Below are positions 62,186-64,000 of a stretch of DNA of 64,000 nt, piece after piece (within the stretch, counting starts at the first letter, position 1; each line of letters begins with the position of its first letter). Origin of the DNA: Rutidosis leptorrhynchoides (lineage: Eukaryota; Streptophyta; Magnoliopsida; Asterales; Asteraceae); assembly GCF_046630445.1 (NCBI RefSeq), contig NC_092343.1:139059501-139123500 (forward strand), read 5' to 3'. A model generated the notes under the pieces. That model saw nothing but the letters and a program-made list of their open reading frames with translations. It did no database searches and was not told where the DNA came from. A program made the translations under genes and the position numbers.

Positions 62186-62861
62186 ATGGCTCACTCAACT
62201 CGTGGTAACAACAACAACAACAAAAACAATCTTATACCAAATATCACTCTTTCTACTGAGCAATTTCAATTGCTGCTAGCGGCCGCCCAAGGCAATAACA
62301 ATAACAACAACAATCATAATGTTCCTTCTAAAACTTGCTCCTATAAAGATTTTAAGAACTGTAACCCACCCACTTTTAGTGGAAAAGAAGAAGCCGTAGA
62401 ACTGGTCCGATGGTTTGAAAAGCTAGAATCAATCTTCCGTATCTGTAACTGCGGAGATAATGATCGAGTGAAGTTTTCCACAAGTTCACTCACTGGCAAT
62501 GCTATGACATGGTGGACTGCTCATGCCAAATCTGTGGGAATAGATAATGCTAATACTACCCCATGGGATGAACTCAAAGGCATGATGATCACTAAGTTTT
62601 GCCCAAGAAGTCAAGTCCAAAAGCTCGAGGCTGAGTACTGGGAACTCAGAGTTAAAGGAACCGATAACGAAAGCTATACCAATCATTTTTTGGAGCTTTC
62701 TACCTTATGTCCCGAAATGTTCCCAACTGAAGCCCGCAGGATAGAGCGGTATATCGAGGGTCTACCCGAGGATGTTCAAGGGAATGTGATTTCTGCCGAG
62801 AAGGTTACTGTGGATGTTGTGATCCACATGGCACAGAGTTTAATGATGGCTAAACAACTTA
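62186..62861 (+). pseudogene. gag: E5 gag, truncated by deletion
   Basis: ATG at 62186. An Asn-rich N-terminus encoded by AAC repeats is followed by the retrotrans_gag domain (CSYKDFKNCNPPTFSG, VRWFEKLESIF, AMTWWTAHA, ITKFCPRSQVQKLEAEYWEL, YIEGLPEDVQGNV). At 62851-62861 the gag sequence runs into LTR sequence; the frame continues a few codons into LTR and stops at 62896. Zinc knuckle, protease and all of pol are missing. Confidence 0.85.
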
Positions 62862-63492
62862 AACACAAGTACGAACCTAAACTGTACTATGACTAGCTTA
62901 TGCTACTAAGACCCCACAGTGATATTTTTTAATTGTTTTCAGGATAAGGCATTCTTAATTATTGGGGGTAGGCCTATCGGGAGTAACGTCCCCGATACAT
63001 TTGACCGCGATGTCTTTGTATTACTTAATAATGATTTAAACATGGTGATAAGGTACTGTCAACTTATCATCGGGGCAACAAAACAAACGTTTAGTCTAAA
63101 ATATCACGAATCAGTACTACTTTTGGATCTGCGTGATCTACTTTTATAACAAATCTTGTGGTCTAAGAACAAACGGTCAATCATATTTGTTAAACCTATG
63201 AATTTCACTCAACCTTTTTGGTTGACACTTTTAGCATGTTTGTCTCAGGTACTGAATGATCAGGACCTCTATATCTACTGCTTATGTGATGACTTACTTG
63301 GCTAGGATCAAGACTTATCGCATATTTACTTTTCTGCATTTGAACAATTTATAATTCTTGTAACGACATTATTAATCCTTCCGCTGCAAATTTGGTTTTA
63401 TTCATATAGTATTTGTTCTCATTTTATAATATGTTGGTATGTATTATGATATTGAATCACATTTCGCCCAGGCCCTAACTGGGGGTGTGATA
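62862..63492 (+). mobile_element. E5 3' LTR (truncated at its 5' end)
   Basis: Corresponds to 60170-60800 of the 5' LTR with 2-3 substitutions. The first 2.7 kb of the LTR was lost in the same deletion that removed pol. Confidence 0.88.
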
Positions 63493-64000
63493 CCAACACA
63501 TCGACATTTTGATAAATCTTACAAGTAGGCTTTGTATGTCCACTTTCCTTGCATATAGAGCATCTCTTAGTTGCTTTAGTCGCCAATTCTTTTCCACCCT
63601 TGAGACGCCTTTTTCTCGGACGTCCTTTCGTTTTTGACTTAGGTGGACACGATACATCTTCTTCGTCTCTTATATCTCCCAAAATAACTGGTTGATTGTC
63701 TAATGGCACAATTTTAGACACATCATCACCGTGTAGCGAATTACAACACCAACGTAGAGGCAAGTATGGCGGTGGAATTATAAAGCAATATGTGTAGGTC
63801 AAAACGCGAAATACGTGTCGACAAAGTATTCCCCAAAACTCAAAGTTTTTGAAAGTGCACGAGGCTTGACTTCTATCCCAATATACCTTGTGATTTGTAT
63901 GATTTTCGCCATTAAAGTACCTTATAACGTACTTGTTACCTTCACCTTTAACAATTAAATATTGGCTTGATCTTTCGAATTCTTCTTGAAACTTCTTAAA
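63493..64000 (-). CDS. FAR1/FHY3-family (Mutator-derived) protein, C-terminal part; runs off the window
   Basis: Open on the - strand from the window edge to the E5 insertion. It begins in a stretch typical of FAR1-related proteins (FKKFQEEFERSSQY, YVIRYF). A SWIM-type zinc finger follows (CTFKNFEFWGILCRHVFRVL), then a Lys/Arg-rich segment (KTKGRPRKRRLKGGKE) and a CCHC knuckle (CSICKESGHTKPTC). In the SWIM finger the expected second Cys of C-x-C is Phe. FAR1/FHY3 proteins are transcription factors derived from Mutator-like transposases; this could equally be the transposase of a MULE. E5 interrupts the gene about 29 codons before the stop, so the current product would end in LTR-encoded residues. 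Confidence 0.75.

Larger units (their letters stand above)
57491..63492 (+). mobile_element. E5: very young, internally deleted Tekay-like element inside the FAR1-like gene
   Basis: 6002 bp with TSD CCAAC (57486-57490 and 63493-63497). 5' LTR 57491-60800 (3310 bp); 3' LTR truncated to about 631 bp (62862-63492). Internal: PBS, an extra coiled-coil ORF with one stop, and gag cut short by a deletion fused to mid-LTR. Over the comparable 631 bp the LTRs differ at 2-3 positions. Both LTR ends read GTGATA and the start reads TATGAC, so the termini are TA...TA rather than TG...CA. Confidence 0.88.

Overview
The window is plant nuclear DNA made almost entirely of transposable elements. The dominant elements are Ty3/gypsy chromoviruses of Tekay/Del type with very long LTRs (2.7-3.7 kb). 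Also present are an Athila-type solo LTR, Stowaway-like MITEs, Helitron-like elements, one compact chromovirus of probable Galadriel type, and the 3' end of a FAR1/FHY3-type (Mutator-derived) gene. The LTR sequences resemble retrotransposons I associate with Asteraceae (lettuce, sunflower, Tanacetum relatives). That placement rests on recalled similarity, not on a search. No rRNA gene, true tRNA gene or CRISPR array was seen.

Layout. (1) 1-43547 is a three-deep nest. Element E0 is an old, non-autonomous Tekay-like element on the + strand: 5' LTR 1-5324 (cut by the window edge), internal remnant 5325-6649, and a 3' LTR split into 6650-9334 and 41914-43547. Its 5' LTR holds a 2.0-kb Athila-type solo LTR (1411-3410). 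Its 3' LTR holds element E2 (9335-41913, + strand, TSD ATGTT), a Tekay-type element with a recognisable gag-pol-chromodomain region and two extra ORFs before gag, one of them an F-box protein gene. E2 is interrupted by E1 in gag (15019-25277, - strand, TSD GAGAC) and by E3 in the 3' LTR (30230-39088, - strand, TSD CAACA). E1 and E3 lack pol. E3 carries a 185-codon ORF of its own and E1 a decayed relative of it. (2) 43563-57399 holds a short Helitron-like element, a MITE, an unassigned gene-like stretch, a 0.9-kb solo LTR and a larger Helitron-like element on the - strand with an RPA1-like gene fragment. Into the last is nested a MITE, and into that MITE's end the young chromovirus E4 (49388-55004), whose polyprotein has only two obvious lesions. 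(3) 57400-64000 is a FAR1-like coding region on the - strand, split about 29 codons before its stop by the very young element E5 (57491-63492, TSD CCAAC). E5 carries its own extra ORF and has lost most of gag-pol through a deletion at a microhomology.

How the parts relate. E0, E1 and E3 use the same initiator-Met-tRNA type primer site (where preserved), the same palindrome plus polypurine tract and the same conserved LTR block as the pol-carrying E2, which suggests that Tekay-type enzymes mobilised them in trans. The most unusual content is the accessory coding material placed between primer-binding site and gag: an acidic ORF and an F-box ORF in E2, a coiled-coil ORF in E3/E1 and a different coiled-coil ORF in E5. 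Next come a repeated PPT-like palindrome downstream of those ORFs, tRNA-like (A box/B box) modules inside LTRs and a covarying LTR hairpin. All identities and ages are hand estimates.
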